NCBI RefSeq assembly: GCF_963678635.1 | Contig: NC_087064.1 | Span: forward strand, 51,912,684-51,976,683 | Direction: 5' to 3' | DNA length: 64,000 bases | From: Symsagittifera roscoffensis | Lineage: Eukaryota > Xenacoelomorpha > Acoela > Convolutidae | Shown here: positions 32,641 through 42,507 of the stretch, one piece after another | Layout of the letters: each line of letters opens with the position of its first letter | How positions within the stretch are numbered: position 1 is the stretch's first letter | The notes under the pieces: generated by a model | Databases searched by the model: none | What the model was told of the DNA's origin: nothing | Seen by the model: the letters and a program-made list of their open reading frames with translations, nothing else | Position numbers and translations under genes: made by a program

Positions 32641-32721
32641 TTCCAGGCCGGGATTTGAACACCGGACCTGAGGAGCAAAAGTGACTGCGTTACGAATGGC
32701 CAAGTGCGAAGGAATCTGGAA
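32641..32721 (-). tRNA. tRNA-like sequence (pseudogene or SINE head)
   Basis: On the minus strand TTCCAG at the 5' side can pair with CTGGAA at the 3' side (acceptor). A box-A-like segment ACTTGGCCATTCGTAACGC and a box-B-like segment GGTGTTCAAATCCCGG (T arm) have proper order and distance. A TTCTTTTTTC run follows at once and could stop polymerase III. The anticodon stem is poor, so no amino acid is assigned. It is more likely a tRNA pseudogene or tRNA-derived SINE than a working tRNA. Confidence 0.5.
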
Positions 32722-32729
32722 GTTGTTAG

Positions 32730-34650
32730 TATTCGGTAATGAAACTGAGTAAAAAGTTGCACGATAAGTTGTTCACGGTAAAAAACTCCAGTTCATAATT
32801 ACAACACAGTCTTTTTTTTGCAAACGTAATTATATTTAAGGAACCCATTGCAATGTTTTTAAAAAAACTAGATGACTTCAAATACTACAAAAATAAGTTT
32901 TCTGCGTCTGCACGAGGTTTCAAGTAATCATTCAATTTAGCCAAAAATTCAATAAAGGAGGTTTTTTTAAATAGTTTGAAATGGATTACAATCGATTATT
33001 ATCTATTCAAAACGGAGTCAACTTCTGAAAATGGCATTTGTATTCAATCATAGTGTCAATAGTTATGCTACAGAAGTCTAAGATAATCAATTTTTATCAA
33101 TGGAAAAAGTTAGTTGAAAAAAATTATGTATAGGAAAGCCTTTTGAGAAACAATGAAGCATCAAAAGTGCAAAAAACTATTCAAGACAGATAAATTTTAG
33201 GCAATAGTGCGATATAGCTATCAATGTAAAAATTGACATGAAAGGGAAACAAACGAAACGTCAAATTAAATTTTTTTATTATTTAATTAATTAAAAAAAC
33301 TAATAGTTACAAGGAAATCAAATACAAAAAATTTTGGTTTCAACAGCCAAAATGATAAATATGGCTTTTATAGCCACGGCAACAATTTTGTAATCAAGTT
33401 TACGCAGGAACAACTCCCATAAAATCTTTAGAAATCAATGAGATTCATTTCAGCCTTGTCTATAAAGATGCAGTCCTTTTAGCTATATAGTTTTCTGTCA
33501 GATATCTGCAGCTTTCGTTCTAATATTCTGGGTTTTAATGTCAATTTTGCTCCGCTTTGCTGTTTGGTGGCAGTTAGGTAACTGTTTGATTTTACTCACG
33601 AATTTTGCTGAAGAATTTTCAAATAACCTTTCCCGGCTCAATAACGTTCAAGCATCAAAAATCGAGGTTTTTGAAACAATTCTTTGATCGTCACTTCGCC
33701 ATTTGAATTTTTTAATTCGTTGATTTTACCTGTTGGGTTGATCTATAACTCGTTATTGAATTTTTTCATCAGTTTGAACTAGTTAAAGAGGATTACTTAG
33801 TTTTGAATCAAGAACTATGTGCAAGAGATCAGAAATGAAACGGTTCGAGCAAAATTATATTGTGAAGCTTGTTGCAAAACTGAACATAAATAAATGCTTA
33901 GCGTATAATTTTTTTACCACTCGACAACGCCCAAAAAAGATGCATTTAAAGTTTGCACCTGTGGTTCTAACCTTTGAAGAAAGTAACTTTATAATTATGT
34001 TTGCGGTGGTTTTGTTTTACTAGACCAAATTCGACAATCAAAATAGTAATTTTTATGAAATTTCCTTCTTATACTCAATTAAGTTTTGGTTCCTTGAGTT
34101 CTTATCTCAAATGATATTTCAGAGGCAATGTTTTTTTCTTTTTTGGTAGAAATCCGGGGATTTGAAAATTAAAAACTTTTTGCGGGTTTTTTGAAGGTTT
34201 CAAATATGAAGCTGAGAGCGTGGCGCAAGTTGATTGCGAGCGGTGAATTATCCTGCACGCTAGAAGTTCCAATTCGAATTGAGGCAAGATATTGGTCAAA
34301 TTAATTCCCTGAATGACTCAAATTTCTCAAACTTTGTGTTAGCTGCTGTGAGACAAAAAAATTTTTCTTTATCAAATTTAAATGAGACCATTTAGAGGCA
34401 GATGGTACATTCCTGCTTGAATTCTTGTTTAAGGGATCATTCGTGTTTAACAAGGAGTCTTGTTTAAAATTAGTTCACTTTTATTCTTTTTATTCTGATA
34501 TCAGAGAGTCAATAATTTAAGATAACATCTTCTATTGACAAGATTTTTTCAAGATGGCGTCTGATCAACAAACAATATCCGGTAACCGAAAACAGCACAG
34601 CCGTCATTAAAAGTTGTTTTTTTGTTGTTTTTTTGCAGAATATGAAATTA
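32730..34650. other. Intronic DNA, no gene seen
   Basis: AT-rich DNA within intron 1. Frames at 33817-34023 and elsewhere lack motifs. Confidence 0.4.
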
Positions 34651-34660
34651 ATAAGATAAC

Positions 34661-35025
34661 CAGGGGCAGATCTAGGATTTTCTCGATTTTTGAGGGGGGC
34701 GGATTTTCAAAAAATTTTCTAAAACTTTGACGACCTTTTTTTAGGTCGACCAAATTGATTTTGCGAGCTAACCTGAAGCACTAAAAGACGCTGTTTTGAC
34801 CAAATTTTCTGCGCGCGCGCTTCTTGACTAAATTTTGGTGCGCGCTCCCCCTTAAAATGAGTATTTATTGGCGCCAAAGGCGCCTTTAGAAAAATTTTAG
34901 GATCCGTCGCCAAGTCTGGATATCTCACAATAGTACAAAGGGGGGAAACTTTGGGTAGGCAGGTGGTCGAATCCCTGGGGGAGGGGGCGTACGCCCCCCG
35001 CTGCCCCCTCTTAAATCCGGCCCTG
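34661..35025 (+). mobile_element. Complete hAT-type MITE with target duplication
   Basis: It starts CAGGGGCAGATCTAGGATTT and ends AAATCCGGCCCTG, giving imperfect terminal inverted repeats of about 14 bp (CAGGG-C-GAT-TA). The flanking 8-mers AAGATAAC (34653-34660) and AAGATAAT (35026-35033) differ by one base, as expected for an old hAT insertion (8-bp target duplication). The interior matches 42839-43212. It encodes no transposase, so it would have moved with enzyme made elsewhere. Confidence 0.9.
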
Positions 35026-35039
35026 AAGATAATCTTTGA

Positions 35040-35835
35040 TTTAACTTATTGCTAACGATACAAATTTTTGCCAGTTCCAGGAGTTTGTTGCCGGTTTCAG
35101 ACATTTTTTCTTATGTAAAAAAATTCATAATAGCTAAAATAGATCAAGTCTGTTTGTTGATCAAATAAGCATTGAATCGGAAGTAAGCTTCGGAGACCTG
35201 AGACCTCAGATGGTATTTTTTTAAATATGTAATGAACAAATTCCCAAAAATTCTGAAATTTTGTGCTGGTCGACATCACATAACGTGACAGAATTTTTCG
35301 TCAGGTTGTTTCTTTGCATGTATGATGCCGGCTTTGTCATGAAATAAGAAGCATTTGAGCGATCATCTCATAGTTCCAAATTTGGCAAAATGGAGCGTCA
35401 GAAAAAAAATATCGAAAAGCTTAGATAAATTTTTAACAACTCTCTATGGTAATTTTGCTCTTTTTCATCGTAGAGAGAAAAAACGTACTGAAACTTATAT
35501 TCTATAGTAGCACTGATATTACACTCTTTTCAAACAAACAAATAAATTTAGGGGTAGCAAGGCTATCTGTTCGCTGTAAATGCAACACGAGATGTTCTGA
35601 CCGCAGATGTTGAACTTGTGAAAATCAAATACTAAAGAAATAATCAGCAAAAGCAAAAATGGTTTGACATTTTTTAAAAATAAAACAAAAAGTTTTCATT
35701 GTTTTTGAAGTTTTGTGTTTTTTAAATTTTTTCGTTCCGCATGTTTTTAAAACAAAAGCAAACTGCAAACTAAATTTAATGCAGCAAAAATGAGAAAATC
35801 TAGGCTAAATAGTTTAAATTTAGGCTAAATTAGAG
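35040..35835. other. Intronic DNA, no gene seen
   Basis: AT-rich sequence between the MITE and the gypsy fragments; no recognisable coding or repeat content. Confidence 0.4.
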
Positions 35836-35837
35836 GT

Positions 35838-36210
35838 CATAAACACGGGAGACCGGAGGTGCTACAATTGCGACAAACCCGGGTTCACGAGAGAGCATAT
35901 GAACGAGTGTGCTGCCAAAAATGCGACCTGTAACTTCTGCCACCTTATTGGGCACTTCGAACGGACCTGTCGGGCCAAGAAAAACAATAGGGAGAATTCA
36001 TCGGTCGGAATTATTCAGGGGCATGTTAGTCAGGAACGATTCGAATCGGAAGAGACGGGGGACGAATAATCGCAGCACGAAAGCTCAGTGGGATGGGTGA
36101 AGGATGGTAAAGAAAAACAAGTCAGATCATGGGGTTCCGATTGTTTGGGGGAGGGGGACGAACAAGGAAGCAGACGGAGCTATGCGTAGCGGGGGCGAAA
36201 TTTCCCATTC
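35838..36210 (+). pseudogene. Ty3/gypsy gag zinc-knuckle fragment (plus strand)
   Basis: The plus strand reads CYNCDKPGFTREHMNEC then CNFCHLIGHFERTC. The second is a textbook CX2CX4HX4C knuckle and the first is a longer variant with C, C, H, C. The segment is an inverted copy of 37062-37457 with scattered differences. Both ends stop abruptly against unrelated DNA, and the frame ends soon after the knuckles. It is a detached fragment of a second copy of the element. Confidence 0.85.
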
Positions 36211-36397
36211 TAGGGTCGGCGGGGCCAATCAAAACTTTGTGTTTGAAAACTTTTTGTATACTTTTTAAATTTACCTAAATCAATACCAGTGCAGTACATT
36301 TGTTTTTACAAGAGGGTATGTCATAGTGCTAAATCAGTTAGCCAAATCTATTTATTTCTTCAAAATTTGACATTTGGTACTTATTTTTTTGTACTTG

Positions 36398-36601
36398 CTA
36401 ATTCAATTCACGTGCCTCCAGTGCGAGTTTTACCGAACCGTCCTTCTTCGCCGTGCTGATCGGTGGTGATACAAAAAATTTGTCTGAACATTCTTCCAAT
36501 TTTTCTATATGCCCTTGTTTAAGTAGTTTATAAATCTCCCCGTCGAACTTCTCTTGCAGCACGATTGGGACCCTTCGTCCTTTATGTTGAATCGGTATCA
36601 A
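36398..36601 (-). pseudogene. N-terminal part of a Ty3/gypsy reverse transcriptase
   Basis: The frame reads IPIQHKGRRVPIVLQEKFDG, then KLLKQGHIEKLEECSDKFFV, SPPISTAKKDGSVKLAL and EARELN. Ty3/gypsy polymerases begin the RT domain with a similar run (PIxxRxxPxxLxxxVxxEIxxLLxxGxIExSxSPxxSPxVxVxKKDGSxRxCxDxRxLN). The frame stops straight after, so the palm domain with the catalytic YVDD is missing. It belongs with the gag and protease just upstream on the same strand. Confidence 0.85.
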
Positions 36602-36639
36602 GTTAGCAAAAAACTCGGCTTACATTTTATAATTACGTA

Positions 36640-36960
36640 TTTTCCCACCCGTTTAAAGATATAAGTGAATGGCTTACTGAACTAATCTTCCCACTTCTAC
36701 AACTGAACCCCGTTGTCGACACCGGATTCGTCCTGGATCGCCATCACTTCCTGACCCAGCTTTCTCTGGACTAAATGCAATCCTAAGCGGGCCATCAAGT
36801 CTAGTCCGATAACTGATGGTCGAGCTCCTCAAATTACCTTGATTACAGCAGCTGTACTCCACCCATTCGATGCCAGCTCTACTCACATCGTCTCCAGTAA
36901 GTTCATTGGTTTATTCCCGTATTGCGAAATGCTTTGTCCTTCGGCTCGACTTCCTGAAAA
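36640..36960 (-). pseudogene. Decayed region between gypsy protease and RT
   Basis: In one minus-strand frame GARPSVIGLDLMARLGLHLV is readable, followed by QRKLGQEVMAIQDESG and a stop. This looks like the end of a retropepsin domain (a late hydrophobic segment such as ILGxDFL is usual). Frameshifts and stops separate it from both neighbours. Confidence 0.6.
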
Positions 36961-37348
36961 TTTATACCTGAGGCGCCTAATGTTTTCGGAGTTCATTAAT
37001 GGTAAATATTGAGATTACCGACCCACTGTCGATGCACACACTAGTTTTTCGCCTGTTGATTGAATGGGAAATTTCGCCCCCGCTACGCGTAGCTCCGTCT
37101 GCTTCCTTGTTGGTACTGCCATCACGATAAAGCCCCCCCCCCCCCCCCCGAACTATCGGAATCCCATGATCGGACTCTTTTTTCTTTACCATCCTTCTTC
37201 CATCCCACCGAGCTTTCGTGCTGCGATTCTTCGTCCCCCGTTTCTTTGGATTCGAATCGTCACTGACTATCCTGCCCCTGAATAATTCCGACCGATGAAT
37301 TCTCCCTATTGTTTTTCTTGGCCCGACAGGTCCGTTCGAAGTTCCCAA
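36961..37348 (-). pseudogene. Ty3/gypsy second zinc knuckle, linker and protease start
   Basis: The frame begins inside the second zinc knuckle region, has a polar linker (EESDHGIPIVRGGGGGLYRD, its glycine run coded by a C homopolymer on the plus strand) and then TSVCIDSGSVISIFTINELR. DSGS after a short hydrophobic run is the active-site motif of retroviral-type aspartic proteases (D-S/T-G). Later protease strands are in another frame (36640-36960), so the gene is broken. Confidence 0.8.
37133..37149 (+). repeat. Homopolymer C run (17)
   Basis: Seventeen cytosines lie inside the gypsy fragment. The inverted partner has only a GGGGGAGGGGG stretch (about 36149), so the run has expanded in this copy. 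Confidence 0.9.
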
Positions 37349-38100
37349 TTTTCCGGCAGAAGTTGCAAGTCACATTTTTGGCAGCACACTCGTTCATGTG
37401 CTCTCTCTTGAACCCGGGTTTGTCGCAAATGTAGCACCTCCGGTCTCCGTGTTTATGCCCCCTCGGTACGATCTTTGGCCTTTCGTTTGGCTGCGTCTTC
37501 TCCCCCGGTTACTTCGATATCTTCCTCGAATGGCTCCCACCGGTTCCGTCCTGATTTGTATTCCGCCGCCTCCGGTACTGCTGGACGCTGTGCCTCCGAT
37601 CGTAACATAAGTTTTAGCTTTTTGTCCCCTCGCGCATAAGAGAGAGCGATCCAGTACGCCTCTTCCGGGGTTTTTGTGGCCCTGCACAACTCGTTTTGGG
37701 CCTCACGATTTGTCATATTAACAATGAAAACATCGCGTAACACTCGTGACTCCAGTGTCCCGAATGAACGACACGCCGCCAATCCACTAAGAACAGCATG
37801 AAACTGCTCCAATGATTCCCCGATTCTCCGCTTTCTCGACAACATCTGAAATTTTTCGTAGGTTTCATTTCGTTCCTTTTTGAATTCCCCCTCCATCGCA
37901 TCGAGCACCCTCGGATAACGTGCGTCTCCCACCAATTCCAGATGTGGTCTACGTTTGTGAAACTCCTCCTGTCTTTTCTCTCCCAGGCAAAGGTATAAGT
38001 TCGAGATTAAAATTTGTTCCCCCACTAACCTAGTTTTTCCATCCACTTCTTCCGGCAACTTCGTCCAGTTTATCCGCCTAGCAATAATTCTTTGGATTTA
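37310..38100 (-). pseudogene. Ty3/gypsy gag, nearly intact N-terminal part with zinc knuckles
   Basis: The frame from about 38100 down to 37453 encodes a gag capsid-like protein. Landmarks are LPEEVDGKTRLVGEQIL, RRIGESLEQFHAVLSGLAA, CRSFGTLESRVLRDVFIVNM, NREAQNELCRATKTPEEAYW and ALSYARGDKK. The order W/F-x-L, QFHAVLSGLA, L-R-DVFI-N and A-LCR is typical of gag from animal gypsy elements. A frameshift near 37450 moves the knuckles (C-C-H-C twice, about 37436-37330) to the next frame. Gag binds RNA and builds the particle. No LTRs were found. Confidence 0.85.
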
Positions 38101-38109
38101 TAGAATGTT

Positions 38110-38640
38110 TCGCGACCATTCCCCACTGGAAGCGATTCAACCAAAACTCCCATAACATGGGGTGTTCCACACTTTTAGCTGGCCAAAATGATTGAATTCC
38201 TAGTGGGTTTTTTTCCTCACTTGGGCCTGTTGACTGCGCCTGATGGGAAAAACGCTAATTCGATACTTGAATTAAAATTTCCAGAAAGTGCAACTTGATT
38301 ATAGCTTAGATCAAACGAGACAATGTTTTAGATAATATCCGAAGGTGTCAAAGACTCCGAAGGCCAAACACCTGCCAAAGATGTTTAGCATTGAGATGAA
38401 ATGAAATGTTTGACAAAAGGAACTATCAAGAACTAAACAGACTTGGATAACTGATTTAGCACTATGATACATTGCAACATGTCAATTGGTATCTGTCCAA
38501 TTTTTGTGTAGTTGTTTAGTCACATTGTCCAATTCATTTTTCTAGACATTGAGACTACTTTAAAAAATTTTGTATGCTTTTGGTTCAATTAATTGCGAGT
38601 TTTCAGCTTTACTGTCTATTTAGACTAGCTTTTATTGAAA
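38110..38640. other. Intronic DNA, no gene seen
   Basis: Sequence between the gypsy gag and a MITE fragment; no recognisable features. Confidence 0.4.
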
Positions 38641-38808
38641 TGAAGGTTTTTTGAAAAAGTACCAGGTCAAAGTCAAAGCTGCTTCTAGTCACCTTTTGGA
38701 AATTTCGACCAACGTTGCGTTTCATCCGAGCGTGATTCACCTCAAAAGTAGTATATATTGGCGTCAAAAGCATCCTTAGAATAAATTTAGGTTCGGTCGG
38801 CATTCAAA
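38640..38808 (+). repeat. hAT-type MITE fragment beside the exon 1 donor
   Basis: TTCACCTCAAAAGTAGTATATATTGGCG, CAAAAGCATCCTTAGAA and AATTTAGGTTCGGTCGG parallel the 3' half of the complete copy. The fragment ends a few bases from the GTAAGA donor of exon 1, so part of the start of intron 1 is MITE sequence. Confidence 0.6.
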
Positions 38809-38816
38809 ACTCTTAC

Positions 38817-39279
38817 CTTGGTAGACTTTGCCAGATCCGAAATCACAAATTCCGCTAGTCCCACAGCTGAACGCATCCAACTCTGTAGAAAAACTGTATA
38901 GAATAATAGAGGCACACAAAAGAGCAACTGCGATCAAAATTGCCAAAATAACCGCCAGTTTGGCCGCTTTTTGCCCGGCCGTCCAGGACTGTTCTTGGAT
39001 TCGCAACTTCCGAACAGGTGAGTACTGGAGATTAGTTCCAGGGTAAAAGGTATTTTTGGAGTCTATTACAGTCGTGATTTTTGAGTCCACAGCTTTTAGC
39101 GACCCGTTAGATAAGTCACTATTATGAGAGAGCTGCTTCATTGGGTATTCGTGGGTTCGCCTTAGGATCGATTTAGGAGTTTCGAAGCCGTTAGACTCCA
39201 CTTGCACATCCATTTTGAGACCAAGTATGGAAATTGCTTCAGAATTTACAAGCTTCGAAACAATAAATGAAGCAAAGAA
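38817..39279 (-). CDS. First coding exon of the M1 aminopeptidase-like gene (membrane anchor)
   Basis: The first ATG (39213) opens 132 codons plus one base to the consensus donor ACCAAG|GTAAGA (38817/38816). The first 80 residues are polar and basic (ILRRTHEYPMKQ, SPVRKLRIQEQ), then comes a single hydrophobic helix at about residues 85-107 (AAKLAVILAILIAVALLCAS), then SCGTSGICDFGSG. A short cytoplasmic tail, one anchor and a linker is the layout of type II membrane aminopeptidases such as APN. The leftover base joins exon 2 in phase. A strong acceptor (TTTTTTCTTTTCCTAG) at 39281-39280 suggests an upstream 5' exon; the frame is also open from there to the ATG. Confidence 0.7.
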
Positions 39280-39284
39280 CTAGG

Positions 39285-40680
39285 AAAAGAAAAAACACTA
39301 GTTACTCAGAAAAGGTCATTATAGTTTATGATATACGAAGATGATCAACTAGTTTTGAGAGCAACAATTTTTTTCCAGGTACACAGGAATGCAAGCTTAG
39401 AGCGAAGGGCGCAGAAAAAAAACACAATTAAACAACTAACGGAGTGTAAAAATAATAATCCGCCGTAAAACACCATGCAGTCTTCATAATAAAAACCTAA
39501 CGGTCAACCGACCGTGAAATTGTCACCCATCAGCCGTGAACAGTCTTTCATGGCTGATAGTCGATGGTAAGTGATTTACTTATTGATTGAAAAAGTGGGC
39601 AAGCCATTGTGGAGCTAAATTTTGAAATAACTCAAAATCATTTCAGCTTGTGACATTTGGAAAAAATAATGACGCCAGAGAAAGATTTTGACGTTTTTAG
39701 ATTGAAAGTTTATTAAGATAACATGAAAACATTGGTTATGAGAAAGAATGGCTATAAGAAGAGTAATTTATTCCAACTCTTTTTTTGCACTTGAGTTAAA
39801 TGGAGGTAAGAGACTTTCTGATTTTTTCCAACCACGGGAAATTGGAAAAAATTTCACGCCTCCAATTGGCTGAATTTTCAAGCAGTCTGCACTGAAGTGG
39901 CATATACTACTACTTGCTTCAAATACTTTTTAGCCCAAAAATTGAAACAGGTAGAACTCTGGTCATTGAATAATTGAACTTTTCTAGCAAACCTTTTGAG
40001 ATACAAGATATTTATAATGATTTTAAGCGACCATTTGAAAGAGAAGTTAAAAGCAAAATTAATAAGTAGTAAGGAAACAAAATGTTTTAAACAATTTTGG
40101 CAGCTATGAAACCATCAGGATTTTTTGGATACCGTTCATTAGTTCCATTATAATTAATTTAGTTTAAGCATAGAGACCGAATGAACAAAATATGCTCAGG
40201 TTTTTTCCAATGGTTTGACCTGAAAGATACGGGAAATTTTTAACTACGAGAATCTGGCATTTAAAAGAAAATTTATCAGAAAAATCAACGTATATATTAC
40301 AGGAAGGAACAAGTTGTCTGTGTATAAGCATGACAGTGAAAAATGATATTTTGATTATCCGCATAAAATGAAGTACAAAAAGTCCCGTTAAAAGGTATGT
40401 TTTTATTGTCTTTTTAGTGCCAATGATCACATATAAAGCCGCTGATGGGGAATGATAAATGGAAAAATTCCTAAAGAATAGGATTTAATCGAGTTAATCC
40501 CAAAGTGCCGCCAGCAAATGACCGAAATTAAACAGAACAGACAGAGGACAACAACATCAAAAATAGTTATTAAGGCGGAGAAAAGGAGAGAAAAAAGCAA
40601 AAAAAGGTCTTACGCTACAAATGAAATATATAAATCAGAAAAGTACATGTCAAGGTGTACAAATGCCTACATGTTTTGAA
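39285..40680. other. Upstream of the M1-like coding start, no gene seen
   Basis: If the acceptor at 39280 is used, a first non-coding exon and the promoter lie somewhere beyond this point. I could not pick a TATA or initiator with any confidence in AT-rich sequence. Confidence 0.35.
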
Positions 40681-40683
40681 ATT

Positions 40684-40805
40684 GTATTGAAGAATTCAAA
40701 GTCTACCATGTTGGTCTGAAGTCTTTTGTGAAGGTCGGAAGTCTGTTGGGTGAGTCCGCACGGGAGATCGCAGCGCGTGATTTTAAAACTTCCCGTTAGA
40801 CTTTA
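40684..40805 (+). repeat. Diverged repeat shared with 41327-41405
   Basis: GAATTCAAAGTCTACC, GTCTGAAGTCTTTTGTGAAG, GTCGGAAGTCTGTTG and GCACGGGA recur at 41327-41405 as GATTCAAAGTCTACC, ACGAAGTCTTTTTTGAAG, GTCGCAAGTCTGTTG and GAACGGGA. Non-coding. Confidence 0.7.
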
Positions 40806-40809
40806 GATC

Positions 40810-41325
40810 GCGGAAGCTATCGGCGCCGCATTTTGAGGTATAATTATCACTAGAATACATATAAGCGTGAAAATTAACTGCGTTTTTATATTTCAGACGA
40901 CTAAGAAATCTAAATTTGGGTCCATGAGCGCCAAACTAGCATTGACTATGATGAAAATAAAATACAGCTGGATTTCTTCTTCAAAATTAGAAAAAATTTC
41001 TAAAAACTGAATCTCAATTATAGCGCTTCTAAGTCAATCCAATCATTGTCAGGATAGCCAGTTGCTGTCAAAATCTTTTAAAATTAAAATAACTTTTTTC
41101 TCGAATCTTTTCATTGGTTTTCTAAATGTCTCGAAATTCATAAGTTTGTCATAAATTTTCTTGAGCTTCGTCTGAAAAACGAAAAAGGTCAGACCAACTT
41201 TTCTCGACATTAAGTCAACTTTTTGGAATCCAAAACACGGTTGAAAGCTTTGATATAAAGTTTCTTTTAGGTAATGTAAATTGTCAAGTTCGTGACGTGA
41301 TCGGAAGCGAGAAACAGCAATGGTT
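40810..41325. other. No gene seen between the two repeat ends
   Basis: The sequence between the two diverged direct repeats could be the body of a mobile element, but it holds no recognisable protein. The minus-strand frame 41049-41423 lacks motifs and overlaps the repeat. Confidence 0.3.
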
Positions 41326-41400
41326 GTGAAGGATTCAAAGTCTACCGTTTTTAGTACGAAGTCTTTTTTGAAGGTCGCAAGTCTGTTGTGAGAACCCGAA

Positions 41401-41646
41401 CGGGAAATAAAAGTTAAAATCATTCAGCTCAACTTATACGGTACAACTTTGTGCGCGGTATAACAATTTGTATTACGCTTTTAAAAACATAGCTGAGAAC
41501 TTAGAATGCATTTGAACTTACGTTAATTTCCCGTTCAATTTCTTAAGTTCTCAGCTATGTTTTTAAAAGCGTAATACAAATTGTTATACCGCGCACAAAG
41601 TTGTACCGTATAAGTTGAGCTGAATGATTTTAACTTTTATTTCCCG
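41401..41646. repeat. Perfect 103-bp inverted repeat with 40-bp spacer
   Basis: 41401-41503 and 41544-41646 are exact reverse complements over 103 bases, from CGGGAAATAAAAG to CTGAGAACTTA. In addition the spacer segment from 41500 (CTTAGAATGCATTTGAAC onward) is repeated inverted just outside the right arm (about 41643-41680, ending GTTCAAATCCATTCTAAG). The order is therefore A-B-A'-B' rather than a simple nested palindrome. Confidence 0.95.
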
Positions 41647-41689
41647 GGAAGTTTACGTAAGTTCAAATCCATTCTAAGTTTTTTGCAAA

Positions 41690-42505
41690 AGCCGCTCGGA
41701 AAAAAGTAGAGTACAAGTTTGATCATCTTTCAGAAAGGTTCTTTCATAAATTGGTCTCTAAAATTAAAACTGAAGTTTTTGGTCACTGAAATAAAAACTG
41801 TAAAATGTGGAATACCAGTTTAATCATCTTTCAGATGAAAATTATGCAAAAATTTTTGTTGAAATTTTCTAATGAAACTTAAATTATAAAAAAATCAGTC
41901 TTCAAATTAGCTCGTTCCCTATAAAAAGTCTCGTGCAATTTTGCTTTTTGCTTACCTCATGATCAAAGAGTCTGCAAAAAAGTTCTGTCGACAAAAAAAA
42001 TGTACGAACTTTTCTCCTAAACTAACTGCCGGAGAAAGTGTAGTTTAATGGCAGCAGGTTTGGCATCATGGGGTGTTTATTGAGTGCGGAAAAAGCTTGA
42101 GTGTCTACAAAAAACTAAGAAGGCATAAAAATCTAATGTCTCAGCTACTGGGTATCCCCAGAAAAAAAATGTGTTCTACTGTTGCTGCAAAAGTTTATGA
42201 TTTTTTTTAGCTGTAGAAACTTACAACAACGCTGAATTCGGTGGCCAGTCAATAAGCAGTATGGTCTAAGAGCAGAATGGGTTCAATAGCAGAAAAACAG
42301 AAAAATATTAATTTTTATAAGCTGATCGGTAAATTAAGTATAATAATAGTCAATATTAACAAAAAAGTTAATATTTTTTGCATAATTTGAGTAATTTAAT
42401 CGAGATTTTTATAAAAATTCGATAATAAAAAACTTGATCAAATTAATCAATTCATAAATTTTTTTTTTCATTTTCTTGGTTTTTTTTGACGATTCTGATA
42501 ATTGT
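41690..42505. other. No gene seen
   Basis: AT-rich sequence between the palindrome and the duplication block. TTTAATCATCTTTCAGA is seen twice (about 41717 and 41819), a small local repeat. Confidence 0.4.
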
Positions 42506-42507
42506 TT

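Larger units (their letters stand above)
36398..38103 (-). mobile_element. Broken Ty3/gypsy retrotransposon
   Basis: Gag, two zinc knuckles, protease start and the RT N-terminus follow each other in the proper order on the minus strand, then the element stops at 36398. Missing are the RT palm, RNase H, integrase and both LTRs. It lies in intron 1 of the M1-like gene, on the same strand. G+C content is clearly higher than in the surrounding DNA, suggesting a relatively recent arrival. Confidence 0.85.
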
